Shown: one piece after another, positions 15,710 to 24,623 of the stretch
Layout: every line of letters starts with the position of its first letter
Position numbering within the stretch: the first letter of the stretch is position 1
Origin: Streptomyces sp. NBC_00306
GTDB taxonomy: Bacteria > Actinomycetota > Actinomycetes > Streptomycetales > Streptomycetaceae
Length of the DNA stretch: 64,000 nucleotides
NCBI RefSeq assembly: GCF_036169555.1
Contig: NZ_CP108032.1
Span: forward strand, 6,634,001-6,698,000
Reading direction: 5' to 3'
The notes under the pieces: generated by a model
Seen by the model: only the letters and a program-made list of their open reading frames with translations
The model's database searches: none
Told to the model about the DNA's origin: nothing
Position numbers and translations under genes: made by a program

Positions 15710-18100
15710 GTGGGCGGCATCACTCTGGTGAAGGACGAGCAGGCCGCACCGGTCACCGGCGGTCCCTCGGATCCCTCACCCCCGGGAGCCGCGGCCGCGG
15801 CTCCCGAACCGCTCAGCCCCCGGCGCGTACGCCTCGTCTTCTGCGGCCTGATGCTCGCGCTGCTCCTCGCCGCGCTGGAGCAGATGATCGTCGCCACCGC
15901 GCTGCCCAAGATCGTCGGTGAGCTCCAGGGGCTGGACCGGATGCCCTGGGCGATCACCGCCTATCTGCTCACCGCCACGGTGGGCCTGCCCATCTACGGC
16001 AAGCTCGGTGACCTCTTCGGCCGCAAAGGCGTCTTCCAGTTCGCCATCGTCGTCTTCATCATCGGCTCGGCACTGGCCGGATGGTCCCGCAGCATGGACC
16101 AGCTCATCGCCTTCCGCGCCATCCAGGGCATCGGCGCCGGCGGCCTGATGATCGGCGTCCAGGCGATCATCGCCGACATCGTCCCGGCCCGTGACCGCGG
16201 GCGGTTCATGGGCCTCATCGGGGCCGCCTTCGGTCTCGCATCCGTGGCCGGACCCCTCCTCGGCGGGTTCTTCACCGACCATGTCTCGTGGCGCTGGTGC
16301 TTCTACTTCAACGTCCCCTTCGGCGTGCTCACGCTCGTCGTGGTGACCGCCGTGCTGAAGCTCCCGAAGCCAGCCGCACGGGGACGGCTCGACGTGCTGG
16401 GCGCGCTCTTCCTCGCGGCCGCTTCCACCTGCCTTGTCCTGCTGACCAGTTGGGGCGGCACCGAGTACGACTGGGACTCGCACGTCATCCTCGGACTGGC
16501 GGCCGGCGCCGCCGCAACGGCCGTCCTCTTCCTCGTCGTCGAGTCCTTCGCCCCCGAACCGATCATCCCGCTGAGGCTGTTCCGCGACTCGGTCTTCAAC
16601 ATCACCAGCCTCGTCGGCGCCGTCGTCGGTGTGGCGCTCTTCGGTGCCGCGAGTTATCTGCCGACCTTCCTCCAGATGGTCGACGGAGCCAGCGCCACCG
16701 AGTCGGGCCTGCTGATGCTCCCGATGATGGGCGGCATCGTCGTCGCCTCCATCGTCTCCGGCCAGCTCATCAGCCGCACCGGGCGCTACAAGGTCTACCC
16801 GGTGCTCGGCAGCGCGGTCTCGGTCGCCGGTATGTGGCTGCTGTCGCGTCTGGAGACCGACACCTCCCGGCTGGAGTACAGCGTCTGGCAGGCGGTGCTC
16901 GGCGTCGGGATCGGTCTGGTGATGCCGGTGCTGATCCTCGCCGTGCAGAACGCCGTACCGCCCGCCGACCTCGGCACCGCCACCAGCGCCAACAACTACT
17001 TCCGCCAGATCGGCGGCAGCGTGGGCGCGGCCGTCTTCGGCACCCTCTTCGCCGACCGGCTCACCGACTCGCTGGCCGACCGCCTCCCGCGGGGCGCGGG
17101 CCTGCCGGACCCCGAGTCGATCACCCCGCAGCTCGTGCACGCCATGCCGCCGGCGATGCGCGACGGCTACATCCAGGCGTACGCCGACGCCATGCCGCGG
17201 ATCTTCCTCTATCTCGTGCCGGTGCTCGTGCTCGGCCTGTTCATCGCCTTCTTCCTCAAGGAGAAACCGCTGGTGTCCCACAACGCCTCCGCCGCCGAGA
17301 CCGCTTCGGTGCCCCCGGCCCGCAGTGCGCCCGCCCACTCCTTCGGGGTCCCCGTCTGCGGGACCGTCCAGCACCACGACGGCACCACGGTGCCGCGCGC
17401 CGCCCTCACCCTCATCGACGTCCAGGGGCAGCAGATCGGCCGGGGCGCCAGCGGCGAGGACGGGCGGTACGCGCTGAGCGTGCCCGGCTCCGGCTCCTAT
17501 GTGATGATCGCCGCCGCCGGCGGGCACCAGCCGCAGGCGGTCACCGTCACGGTCGGCGAACGCCCCGTCGAACTGGACGTGGTCCTCGGCGGCGCCGGAC
17601 GTCTCGCGGGGACGGTGACCACCGCCGACGGCATGCCCGTACGGGAGGCGACGGTCACCCTCACCGATGTCCGCGGCGACGTCGTGGCCACCACTCGCAG
17701 CGGGCGCGAGGGCGGGTATGTGATGACGGAGCTGGTGGCGGGGGAGTACACACTCGCCGCGAGCGCCCCCGCCTTCCGCCCCGCCGCGCTCCCGGTGAGT
17801 GTGCAGGCCGCGAGGGAGACCCGGCAGGACGTCGAACTGGCCGGAGGCGCGATGCTGCGCGGCACGGTGCGGGCCGGCGGCGGGCGTCCCGTGGAGGAGG
17901 CCCGTGTGACGCTCCTCGACGCGGCGGGCAACGTAGTCGACACCCTCACCACGGGCCCCGACGGCACCTTCCGCTTTGTCGACCTCTCCTCGGGGGAGTA
18001 CACGGTCATCGCGGCAGGTTACCCGCCGGTCGCCACAGTTCTGCAGGTCGCGGGCGGGGGGCGTACCGAACGCGATCTCCAGTTGGGGCACGAGGACTGA
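15710..18100 (+). CDS. MFS (DHA2/EmrB-type) drug transporter fused to three carboxypeptidase-regulatory-like domains
   Basis: Protein of 796 residues. Residues about 40-525 form a 14-helix DHA2 major facilitator with the loop GKLGDLFGRKG and the proton-multidrug motif region. Residues about 545-790 hold three repeats of about 80 residues with the pattern GTV..DG.PV..A.VTL.D..G......TG.DG.Y....L..G.YT, i.e. carboxypeptidase-regulatory-like beta-sandwiches. The start is the GTG at 15710 with GAGGGGAG upstream. A DHA2 pump normally has a cytoplasmic C-terminus, so these usually extracellular domains would be inside the cell. The substrate is unknown. Confidence 0.9.
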   Translation: MGGITLVKDEQAAPVTGGPSDPSPPGAAAAAPEPLSPRRVRLVFCGLMLALLLAALEQMIVATALPKIVGELQGLDRMPWAITAYLLTATVGLPIYGKLGDLFGRKGVFQFAIVVFIIGSALAGWSRSMDQLIAFRAIQGIGAGGLMIGVQAIIADIVPARDRGRFMGLIGAAFGLASVAGPLLGGFFTDHVSWRWCFYFNVPFGVLTLVVVTAVLKLPKPAARGRLDVLGALFLAAASTCLVLLTSWGGTEYDWDSHVILGLAAGAAATAVLFLVVESFAPEPIIPLRLFRDSVFNITSLVGAVVGVALFGAASYLPTFLQMVDGASATESGLLMLPMMGGIVVASIVSGQLISRTGRYKVYPVLGSAVSVAGMWLLSRLETDTSRLEYSVWQAVLGVGIGLVMPVLILAVQNAVPPADLGTATSANNYFRQIGGSVGAAVFGTLFADRLTDSLADRLPRGAGLPDPESITPQLVHAMPPAMRDGYIQAYADAMPRIFLYLVPVLVLGLFIAFFLKEKPLVSHNASAAETASVPPARSAPAHSFGVPVCGTVQHHDGTTVPRAALTLIDVQGQQIGRGASGEDGRYALSVPGSGSYVMIAAAGGHQPQAVTVTVGERPVELDVVLGGAGRLAGTVTTADGMPVREATVTLTDVRGDVVATTRSGREGGYVMTELVAGEYTLAASAPAFRPAALPVSVQAARETRQDVELAGGAMLRGTVRAGGGRPVEEARVTLLDAAGNVVDTLTTGPDGTFRFVDLSSGEYTVIAAGYPPVATVLQVAGGGRTERDLQLGHED

Positions 18101-18223
18101 CTCTTCGTCAGTTTTGCGCGGGCGCACCACCTATTCCACGGTTGCGCCGCACACCGTGTCGCCGCCGCCGTACCGTGGTGCCGAGGCCGCGGTTTCCGGC
18201 GGCGGGGAAGGAGCCTCCCAGCC

Positions 18224-20653
18224 ATGGACAGTGGTGTTCCGACACCGCCACGGCAGTTCGCCGTGGCCGGCCGGATTCCGCTCGCCGTGGTCGTCGTGGA
18301 CGGCGACGGCCTGGTCTCCCACTGGTCGACCGGAGCGCGCCGGCTCTTCGGCCGCGACCGTCAGGAGGCCGTCGGCCGGCCCGCCACCGAACTGCTCCCC
18401 GTCACTGGAGCGTTGGCGGCGGATGGCGAGTACGAGGGGTACGACGGCTACGGCGGCCCCGGCACGGGCCTCGACGCCCCGCTGAACGGCCGCACCTCCT
18501 ACCCGGCGGCGGGCAGGGCCCGGCTCTCCGAGCCCGGCAGCGAGCGCATCGACGTGCTCTGGTGGGCGTATCCCATGGTCGGGCCGGGCACCGAGCGACT
18601 GCTCGTCCTGGCCGCCGACGCGCGGCTGTTCGGCGCCGAGGACGAGAGCGTCGAACGCATCGCGCCCGGCTTCGCCCTGCACACCGAGTTCTCCGGCTCG
18701 GACGAACTGGCGCGCAGACTCCCCGAGATCCTGCCCAGCATGAGCGTGCAGGAGTCGACGCGGATCGTTTCTCAGATCCTCGAACTCGGCTACCCCGTGC
18801 TGGAGTTCAGTCACCACGATCGGGTGCCGGTCACACCCGACTGGGGTGTGCCGCGGCGCACCGAGCGCAGGGCACGGCAACGGGCGGCCGAGGCGGCCGT
18901 CGCCGCGGGCCGGGAGGCGGACGCCGCCGATCTGGAGCAGGACCTCGAATACGCCGCCGTCCGCGAGCGCCTCGAATTCCTCAACGAGGTCAGCGGCCGC
19001 ATCGGATCATCCCTCGACCTCTCCCGCACCATCCAGGAGGTCAGCGCCGCCGTGGTGCCGCGCTTCACGGATGTCGCGGGCACGTACCTGCGTGAGCAGG
19101 TCATCGCGGGTGAAGGCTTCCCGGACGGGCCGCCCGACGCGACCACCCTGTGGCACCGGGTCGCCGTCGAGCACGTCGACGAACCGGGCCGCTGGGACGA
19201 TGTCGTACCGGTCGGCGAGTCGATGCCGTTCCCCGAGCACACGCCGTTCTTCCAGTGCATGACCACCGGTGATCCGGTGCTGGTGCCGAGGATCAGCGAG
19301 CAGATGGGTACCGCCATCGCCTCGCAGTTCGAGAAGCGCGACATCCGGCCGCTGATCAACGGCCGCTCCATGCTCGTCGTGCCGCTGAAGGCACGCAACG
19401 TCGTCCTCGGCTTCATGATCCTGCTGCGCCACGCGGAGCGCGCCCTGTTCAACGACATGGATCGGGTGACCGGGGCCGAACTGGCCGCACGCGCGGGGCT
19501 CGTCCTCGACAACGCCCGGATGTACACCTACCAGGAGAGCGTCGCCGAGACGCTCCAGGACTCGATGCTGCCGCAGGTCACCCCGCGGATGGCCGGGTGC
19601 GACACGGCCACGCGCTATCTGCCGGGCACTCTGCTCGGCCGGGTCGGCGGCGACTGGTTCGACTCCGTGAAGCTGCCCGGTTCACGGACCGCCCTGGTGG
19701 TGGGCGACGTCATGGGTCACGGGCTCAACTCGGCAGCGATGATGGGGCAGTTGCGGACCGCCGTACAGACGATGGCCGCGCTCGACCTGCCCCCCGAGCA
19801 GCTGCTGCGCAACCTCGACGACCTCGCCCAGCGTCTCGGCGAGCACTATCTCGCCACCTGTCTGTACGCGGTCTACGACCCGATCCGGCACGAGCTGCTG
19901 ATGGCCAACGCCGGGCATGTGCCGCCGGTCCTCGTCCGGGCGGCCGACGGGCGCAGCGAACTGCTCGACCTGCCCACCGGTGCCCCGATCGGCGTCGGCG
20001 GAGTGCCCTTCCGGAGCGTCCGGGTGCCCGTGGCCCCCGGCGACCGTCTCGTGATGTGCACCGACGGGCTGGTGGAGGTGCGGGGAGAGGACATCGGGGT
20101 CGGCCTCGCGACACTGTGCGAGTCGGCGGCGCACCCGGCCGCCTCGATGGACGACGCCTGCGACACGATCATCCGATCGCTCAACACCCGTGGTGGGCGC
20201 AAGGACGACGTCGCTCTGCTGATGGCCCGGCTCAACGGCATCGCTCCCGAGTCGGTCGCGACCTGGGAACTGTCGCTGGAGCCGCGGGAGGCGGCGCGGG
20301 CGCGCCGGCTGGTCCGTGGGCAGCTGGCGTCCTGGGGGCTCGCCCCGGTGACGGAGACCGTGGAGCTCCTGGTCGGCGAGGTCGTGACCAACGCGATCCG
20401 CCACGCGGACGGGCGCCGTGCGGAACTGCGGCTGGTCAGGGCCGAGTCGCTGGTGTGCGAAGTGGCGGACGACGACCACACCCTGCCGACGCTGCTCGAC
20501 ACCTCGGGGGACGACGAGGCCGGGCGCGGACTGCGGGTGGTGAGCGCGCTGGCGCGTGAGTGGGGGGCCAGCCGTACGGCAGGCGGCAAGACCGTGTGGT
20601 TCGAGCTGGCTCTGCCCCGGGCAGGGGCCGCTGCGCGAGCGGGGCACCGGTAG
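18224..20653 (+). CDS. PAS-GAF-SpoIIE phosphatase-HATPase multidomain regulator
   Basis: Protein of 809 residues. Domains in order: PAS (about 10-70), a middle helical region, GAF (about 250-430, RLEFLNEVSGRIGSSLDLSRT onward), PP2C/SpoIIE phosphatase (about 455-665, with GDWFD and GDVMGHG metal motifs and the DGLVEVR near its end), and a C-terminal HATPase_c of anti-sigma type (about 680-800, VGEVVTNAIRHADG). Such proteins dephosphorylate anti-anti-sigma factors and may also phosphorylate them, tuning stress sigma factors. There is no membrane segment, so it acts in the cytoplasm. The ATG follows AAGGAG. No partner STAS gene is adjacent. Confidence 0.93.
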   Translation: MDSGVPTPPRQFAVAGRIPLAVVVVDGDGLVSHWSTGARRLFGRDRQEAVGRPATELLPVTGALAADGEYEGYDGYGGPGTGLDAPLNGRTSYPAAGRARLSEPGSERIDVLWWAYPMVGPGTERLLVLAADARLFGAEDESVERIAPGFALHTEFSGSDELARRLPEILPSMSVQESTRIVSQILELGYPVLEFSHHDRVPVTPDWGVPRRTERRARQRAAEAAVAAGREADAADLEQDLEYAAVRERLEFLNEVSGRIGSSLDLSRTIQEVSAAVVPRFTDVAGTYLREQVIAGEGFPDGPPDATTLWHRVAVEHVDEPGRWDDVVPVGESMPFPEHTPFFQCMTTGDPVLVPRISEQMGTAIASQFEKRDIRPLINGRSMLVVPLKARNVVLGFMILLRHAERALFNDMDRVTGAELAARAGLVLDNARMYTYQESVAETLQDSMLPQVTPRMAGCDTATRYLPGTLLGRVGGDWFDSVKLPGSRTALVVGDVMGHGLNSAAMMGQLRTAVQTMAALDLPPEQLLRNLDDLAQRLGEHYLATCLYAVYDPIRHELLMANAGHVPPVLVRAADGRSELLDLPTGAPIGVGGVPFRSVRVPVAPGDRLVMCTDGLVEVRGEDIGVGLATLCESAAHPAASMDDACDTIIRSLNTRGGRKDDVALLMARLNGIAPESVATWELSLEPREAARARRLVRGQLASWGLAPVTETVELLVGEVVTNAIRHADGRRAELRLVRAESLVCEVADDDHTLPTLLDTSGDDEAGRGLRVVSALAREWGASRTAGGKTVWFELALPRAGAAARAGHR

Positions 20654-20841
20654 GGCGTGCAGGAGCCCTGCGGGGGCACCCCGTAGGGCGGGTCCGTGTC
20701 CGCGCGAGCCCGGCGGGTGCAGGCGCGTCTGTGTCCGTGCCGGCGGGGCAGGCGTAAGGCAGACCCACTTCTGCGCCGGCGAGGCACGAGTGGCCCGACC
20801 GTCACGCTGTCGAACGCGACGTGAAGGTATGCACACGATGC

Positions 20842-20870
20842 TTGTCGCCGTAACACTGGAGCGGTAGACC
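20842..20870 (+). promoter_or_regulatory. Putative vegetative promoter of the methyltransferase gene
   Basis: TTGTCG (20842-20847) and TAGACC (20865-20870) are separated by 17 nt. The predicted start near 20877 leaves a 30-nt leader containing GGGGAG before the ATG at 20907. Confidence 0.45.
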
Positions 20871-20906
20871 GATCTTGACGTCGTGTCACATCCTGGGGAG
20901 CTGGTC

Positions 20907-21656
20907 ATGAGCGTGACGAGTCGGTACAAGGACGCCTGGGACGGCTTCTGGGGCGAGGCCTCCGGTGAACCGGGATCGGTCCTGTGGGACGCCGAGCCGG
21001 CGCTGACCGCGGGACTGCATCTGGCGCTGTACGAACCGCATGTGGACCACCCCGGACTGACCCTGCTGGACCTCGGCTGCGGCAACGGCACCCAGACCCG
21101 TTTCCTCGCCGACCGCTTCCCCACGGTGATGGGAGCGGATCTCTCGGCCGCCGCCATCGAACTCGCCGTGCAGCAGGAGAAGTCCCCGGCCGCAGGCGGC
21201 GACGCACCCTCGGGCGAGATGCGGTTCCGCCAGCTCGACGCCGTCGATGCCGAGCAGGTGGCCGCACTGCGCGAGGAGCTCGGCGACTGCAACGTCTATA
21301 TGCGCGGGGTGCTCCATCAGAGCGACCCACAGGACCGCCAGGATCTTGCCGACACGGTCGCGACCCTGGTCGGTGAGCGGGGGCGGGCGTTCGTGGTGGA
21401 GCTGGCGGAGGCCGCGGGGCAGCAGCTGGCCCGGCTGGCCCAGGCGGCGTCCGGCCCGCCGCCCAAGCTTCAGCCGGTGTTCCGGCACGGCATCGTGCCC
21501 GGAGCGGTGTCGGACGCGGACATGGTCGAGTACTTCCGTACGGCGGGACTCACGGTGTTCGCGAGCGGAAGCCTTCCGCTGACGACGACCGAGTACCAGA
21601 AGGACGGTTCGCGGATCGAGCTGCCCTCGAAGTGGCTGGTTCTCGGCCGCCGCTGA
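20907..21656 (+). CDS. Class I SAM-dependent methyltransferase
   Basis: Protein of 249 residues. Motif I is LLDLGCGNGTQTRFLADRFP, followed by an acidic loop (GADLSAAAIELA) and the post-motif LDAVD. The ATG at 20907 is preferred over a GTG 24 nt upstream because GGGGAG is spaced 6 nt from it. The substrate is unknown. It may be ecologically linked to the cluster that follows, but about 180 bp and a separate promoter lie between. Confidence 0.85.
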   Translation: MSVTSRYKDAWDGFWGEASGEPGSVLWDAEPALTAGLHLALYEPHVDHPGLTLLDLGCGNGTQTRFLADRFPTVMGADLSAAAIELAVQQEKSPAAGGDAPSGEMRFRQLDAVDAEQVAALREELGDCNVYMRGVLHQSDPQDRQDLADTVATLVGERGRAFVVELAEAAGQQLARLAQAASGPPPKLQPVFRHGIVPGAVSDADMVEYFRTAGLTVFASGSLPLTTTEYQKDGSRIELPSKWLVLGRR

Positions 21657-21732
21657 GAATGCACCACGAGCTCCATTTCCCCTTCGCAGTACGTCGTCTG
21701 ACGGAGCGCCAGGTTCCTTTCCGTCGCCGAAA

Positions 21733-21769
21733 ATTGGTCTGGACCACAACGGTGAACTGTGGTTAGGGT
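21733..21769 (+). promoter_or_regulatory. Putative promoter with a DasR-responsive (dre-like) operator
   Basis: ATTGGTCTGGACCACA (21733-21748) matches the dre consensus ACTGGTCTAGACCACT at 13 of 16 positions, with only one mismatch in the TGGTCTAGACCA core. A -10-like TAGGGT lies at 21764-21769, so the operator covers the -35 position. A second inverted repeat, ACCACA (21743-21748) and TGTGGT (21758-21763), overlaps it. No close leader gene intervenes before 21840. Confidence 0.6.
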
Positions 21770-21839
21770 GCGCTGTGGACCCGCACCGCTCACCCCGGTC
21801 ACGGGTCCGCTCCTGCCGAGCTGCTGATGGGACCGGGCT

Positions 21840-22991
21840 GTGATCGACATCGTGGTGGTGCTGAGGGCCGAGGACGCGGTTCTCGACTTTCTCTCCGTAC
21901 TCACCGACCCCGAGGCCCGCGAGGTCCACGTCCTGTGCGCAGGCACCGCGGAATCGGTGGTGCTGCCCGCCGGAAGCGACCGGGCCGACCGGCTCGCCGC
22001 GCTGGCCCGGCGGGAACGGCCGGTGGACGAAGCCGCCGCCTCACCCGGGTCCGGTCCGCTCGCCGAAGCCATCGGCAAAGCCGCGGCGGGCCGGGCGGCC
22101 CGTGTCTGGACACACTCGCCCGCCGACAACCGGGGCAGCCGCGGCCTGCTCGGGCGGGACGCGGCCATCGCGGCCGGGGACCTGTCCGTCCTCCACGCGG
22201 TGGGGTACTCGCCCTACCTCCAGGTCGTCAGCGACCTCGACCGTCCCCTCGACCGCGACCTCGCCGCCGCCAAACTCCGCTTCGTGAACCGCCATTGCGG
22301 TCATCTGCTGCGTGCCGACTCGGCCCAGCACCGGATCGACACCGCCCGTATCCCGGCGACCGAACGCTTCTTCGCCGCGGGCGCCGACGAGCGGGAGCGG
22401 CTGTTCGCCCTCCTCGCGAGTCTCGGGGACGACGCCGCCTCGGTCGTCGACCCCTGGGAGTTCGCCACCTCCGCCTACGAGCAGGAACGACTCGACGCCA
22501 CGACCTCGTGGATCGCCGGCTGGTGCACCCTGGACGACGGACCGCTGATCGAGGTCGGCGCCTGTGAGGGGGCACTCACCGCCCGGCTGACCGGCAAAGG
22601 CTTCGACGTCGAGGCCACCGAGCCCAACGCTGCGTTCCGCGCCCGGCTCGCCGAACGCGTCGCCGGCGAAGCCCGCGTGCACCCCGACGGCCTCGAGACG
22701 CTTGCCGCCGAACGACGCCTTCCGGGCGCCGCGTACCTGCTGATCGAGATGCTCTACTACGGCCAGGATCTCGGCCTCCTGGACACGCTTCCGGCCGATC
22801 TGGTCTTCGTCGCCCTGGAACCGGCCGCCCTCGCCACACGGCTGCGCCCCTGGCTCGCGGCCTCGACGGGCTGGGAACAGGTCGACGAGACCCAACTGGT
22901 CTTCCCCGCGGTGGAGTCGGTGTGCGGCGGCCGGGCCTATCTGAGCAAACGCGGCAGCATCGGCGTCCTGCTGCGCCGGACCGCCGGCTGA
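21840..22991 (+). CDS. Two-domain methyltransferase (NodS-like C-terminal half)
   Basis: Protein of 383 residues starting GTG. The C-terminal half (about 225-383) is a class I methyltransferase of the NodS-like type: motif I LIEVGACEGALTARL (237-250) and VEATEPNAAFRARL. The N-terminal half (1-210) is a separate domain, with VWTHSPADNRGSRG faintly like PIG-L/LmbE proteins; bifunctional PIG-L plus methyltransferase chains exist. It is the first gene of a three-gene unit with DUF1796 and PIG-L genes and lies behind the dre-like operator. A sugar or amino-sugar derivative is a reasonable guess for the substrate. Confidence 0.75.
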   Translation: MIDIVVVLRAEDAVLDFLSVLTDPEAREVHVLCAGTAESVVLPAGSDRADRLAALARRERPVDEAAASPGSGPLAEAIGKAAAGRAARVWTHSPADNRGSRGLLGRDAAIAAGDLSVLHAVGYSPYLQVVSDLDRPLDRDLAAAKLRFVNRHCGHLLRADSAQHRIDTARIPATERFFAAGADERERLFALLASLGDDAASVVDPWEFATSAYEQERLDATTSWIAGWCTLDDGPLIEVGACEGALTARLTGKGFDVEATEPNAAFRARLAERVAGEARVHPDGLETLAAERRLPGAAYLLIEMLYYGQDLGLLDTLPADLVFVALEPAALATRLRPWLAASTGWEQVDETQLVFPAVESVCGGRAYLSKRGSIGVLLRRTAG

Positions 22992-23018
22992 CATCGCTGT
23001 CACGCCCCGGAGGCCCCT

Positions 23019-23645
23019 GTGTACGACGTCTGTGTCGGGCTCGGATACCACTGCGAGTCGACCTACCAGATCCGGCGCGTCACCGGCAGCGACCGCGCCC
23101 ATTTCTTCGACTGGCTGGACCTGGAGTTCGAGTCCGTGCTCGAAGCCGTCGAATCCGACTTCCGCAATGTGCTGCGACCCGGGTTGACCGAGCCGTTCAG
23201 CGACGGGGCCTGCGCACTCGACCGAGGGTCCGACATCCGGTTCTTCCACGAGTTCCGGGCCGTGGCGGGACACCCGCTGACCGCGGACGACATCGCGCGG
23301 CAGTTCCCGGCGGTCAAGGCCAAGTTCGAGCACCTGGCCGTGCGATGGCGTGAACTGACCGCCTCCGACGCCCGGGTCCTCTATGTGCACCACGACGCCT
23401 TCGACGAACTCACCGCGGCCGACCTCCGACGGCTCCGAGCACTGCTGTCCGCCCGCAGCCCCGGCCACCGGTTCGCGCTGCTCTGGCTGCGCCGGACACC
23501 TCCGCCGGACGCCGCCGCGCTGCCGCCCGGCATCGGCTGGGACACCGTCGCGGCCCGGCCCGGACGCTGGGAAGGCGACGACGACGCCTGGGACGCCGTG
23601 TTCGCCCGGCTCGACCCCCACGTCCTGTGGCCCGGATCCGGCTGA
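23019..23645 (+). CDS. DUF1796-family putative papain-like cysteine peptidase
   Basis: Protein of 208 residues. The N-terminal family motif is present: VGLGYHCESTYQIRR with the conserved Cys12, then FFDWL (29-33). The C-terminus contains a His- and Asp-bearing segment LYVHHDAFDEL. DUF1796 is annotated as a putative papain-like peptidase, but no activity is established. It commonly sits with glycosyltransferases and polysaccharide genes. The GTG at 23019 has GGAGG 8 nt upstream and lies 27 nt after the methyltransferase stop. Confidence 0.75.
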   Translation: MYDVCVGLGYHCESTYQIRRVTGSDRAHFFDWLDLEFESVLEAVESDFRNVLRPGLTEPFSDGACALDRGSDIRFFHEFRAVAGHPLTADDIARQFPAVKAKFEHLAVRWRELTASDARVLYVHHDAFDELTAADLRRLRALLSARSPGHRFALLWLRRTPPPDAAALPPGIGWDTVAARPGRWEGDDDAWDAVFARLDPHVLWPGSG

Positions 23646-23727
23646 TCCCTGAACCCCGGGGGCCACTGTTCCCCGGAGGGCGGGCTCCGCCCGGCCTCTC
23701 CCGCCCGTCCCACTCCACGAGGAGCCC

Positions 23728-24489
23728 ATGTCTGTGTCCGCACACCCCTTATGGCGCACGGTCGTCCTCTCGCCGCACTTCGACGACGCCGCGCTCTCCC
23801 TGGGCGGGCTGCTGCCCCTGCTGCCCGGGCCGACCGCCATCGTCACCGTGTACGGCGGCGCCCCGCCCGCGGACGCTCCGACGTCCTGGTGGGACAGTTC
23901 CTGCGGTTTCTCCTCCGCGGCCGAGGCCTACCGGTGCCGCCGTGCCGAGGACGTCGCGGCGTGCGGTCTGCTCGGCGCGGAGCAGGTGGTGCTCGACCAT
24001 CCCGACGGCCCCTACGCCGACAGCGCCGAACTCCCCGGCCTGGACGCCTTTCTGGAGACGCTCGTGCCGGACGTCCGCCTCCTCGTCCCGCTCGGCACGA
24101 ACCAGCCGGACCACGCGACGGTGCGGCGCCGGGCCCTGAAGGTCCTCGCCGCCCTCCGCGCGCCCCTGCCCTGGGTCTACGCGGACCTCCCCTACACCGG
24201 CCATCTGCCCGAGTGGGGAACCGACGAGGCCGACGCGGCCCTCACGGTGAACACCACCTACGGCCCGGCGTACCGGGAACTGATGGACGGCCACCGCACC
24301 ACAGTCCGGCACGGTCTGCGCCTCGACGACGACCAGTGGGCGCGCAAGCGGGCGGCCGTGCTGTGCCACGGCTCGCAGCACGCCGCGCTCGCCGGTGACC
24401 ACGGCGCATTCCTCGCCCGCACGGGACCGCTGAGCGCCGAGTTGATCTGGTCCCTGGAGCCGGGGACACCTCCGGAGGCGGGGTCCTGA
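23728..24489 (+). CDS. PIG-L/LmbE-family deacetylase
   Basis: Protein of 253 residues. The Zn-binding signature is SPHFDDAALSLGG, a variant of the AHPDD motif (His17, Asp19, Asp20). The second metal/catalytic segment is TNQPDHATVRRRAL. Known members remove acetyl from N-acetylglucosamine units (GlcNAc-PI, mycothiol precursor, teicoplanin and chitobiose types). GAGGAG precedes the ATG. It is the third gene of the dre-linked unit, 82 nt after DUF1796. GlcNAc deacetylation would fit control by the GlcNAc-sensing DasR, but this is inference. Confidence 0.85.
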   Translation: MSVSAHPLWRTVVLSPHFDDAALSLGGLLPLLPGPTAIVTVYGGAPPADAPTSWWDSSCGFSSAAEAYRCRRAEDVAACGLLGAEQVVLDHPDGPYADSAELPGLDAFLETLVPDVRLLVPLGTNQPDHATVRRRALKVLAALRAPLPWVYADLPYTGHLPEWGTDEADAALTVNTTYGPAYRELMDGHRTTVRHGLRLDDDQWARKRAAVLCHGSQHAALAGDHGAFLARTGPLSAELIWSLEPGTPPEAGS

Positions 24490-24523
24490 CGTCGGCGGAC
24501 GGCGCGTCCTGACGTCGGCGGAC
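24483..24523. repeat. Two direct copies of an 18-bp sequence
   Basis: GTCCTGACGTCGGCGGAC occurs at 24483-24500 and 24506-24523 (period 23). The first copy contains the stop codon of the PIG-L gene, so the repeat looks like a local duplication of the gene end. Confidence 0.7.
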
Positions 24524-24573
24524 CGCGCGCGTTGACCGGAACGGGTGATGCCAGTGGTCCACCCCAGAGGCAG

Positions 24574-24582
24574 TTATCCACA
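24574..24582 (+). promoter_or_regulatory. Single perfect DnaA-box sequence
   Basis: TTATCCACA is an exact consensus DnaA box, upstream of the peptidase operon. One box alone is not an origin. It could be a DnaA titration or regulatory site, or chance. Confidence 0.3.
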
Positions 24583-24623
24583 GGGCTGGTCGACGTGCCG
24601 GGCGACGCGTACGGTTTCGTCGC

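Noticed and set aside
15776..18130. A 784-codon open frame antisense to the MFS fusion gene
   Set aside because: Composition is His/Asp/Gly/Arg-rich shadow coding with no motif; the plus strand has a complete transporter and a ribosome site.
24574..24582. Replication origin based on the DnaA box
   Set aside because: Only a single box, with no cluster of boxes and no dnaA/dnaN genes.
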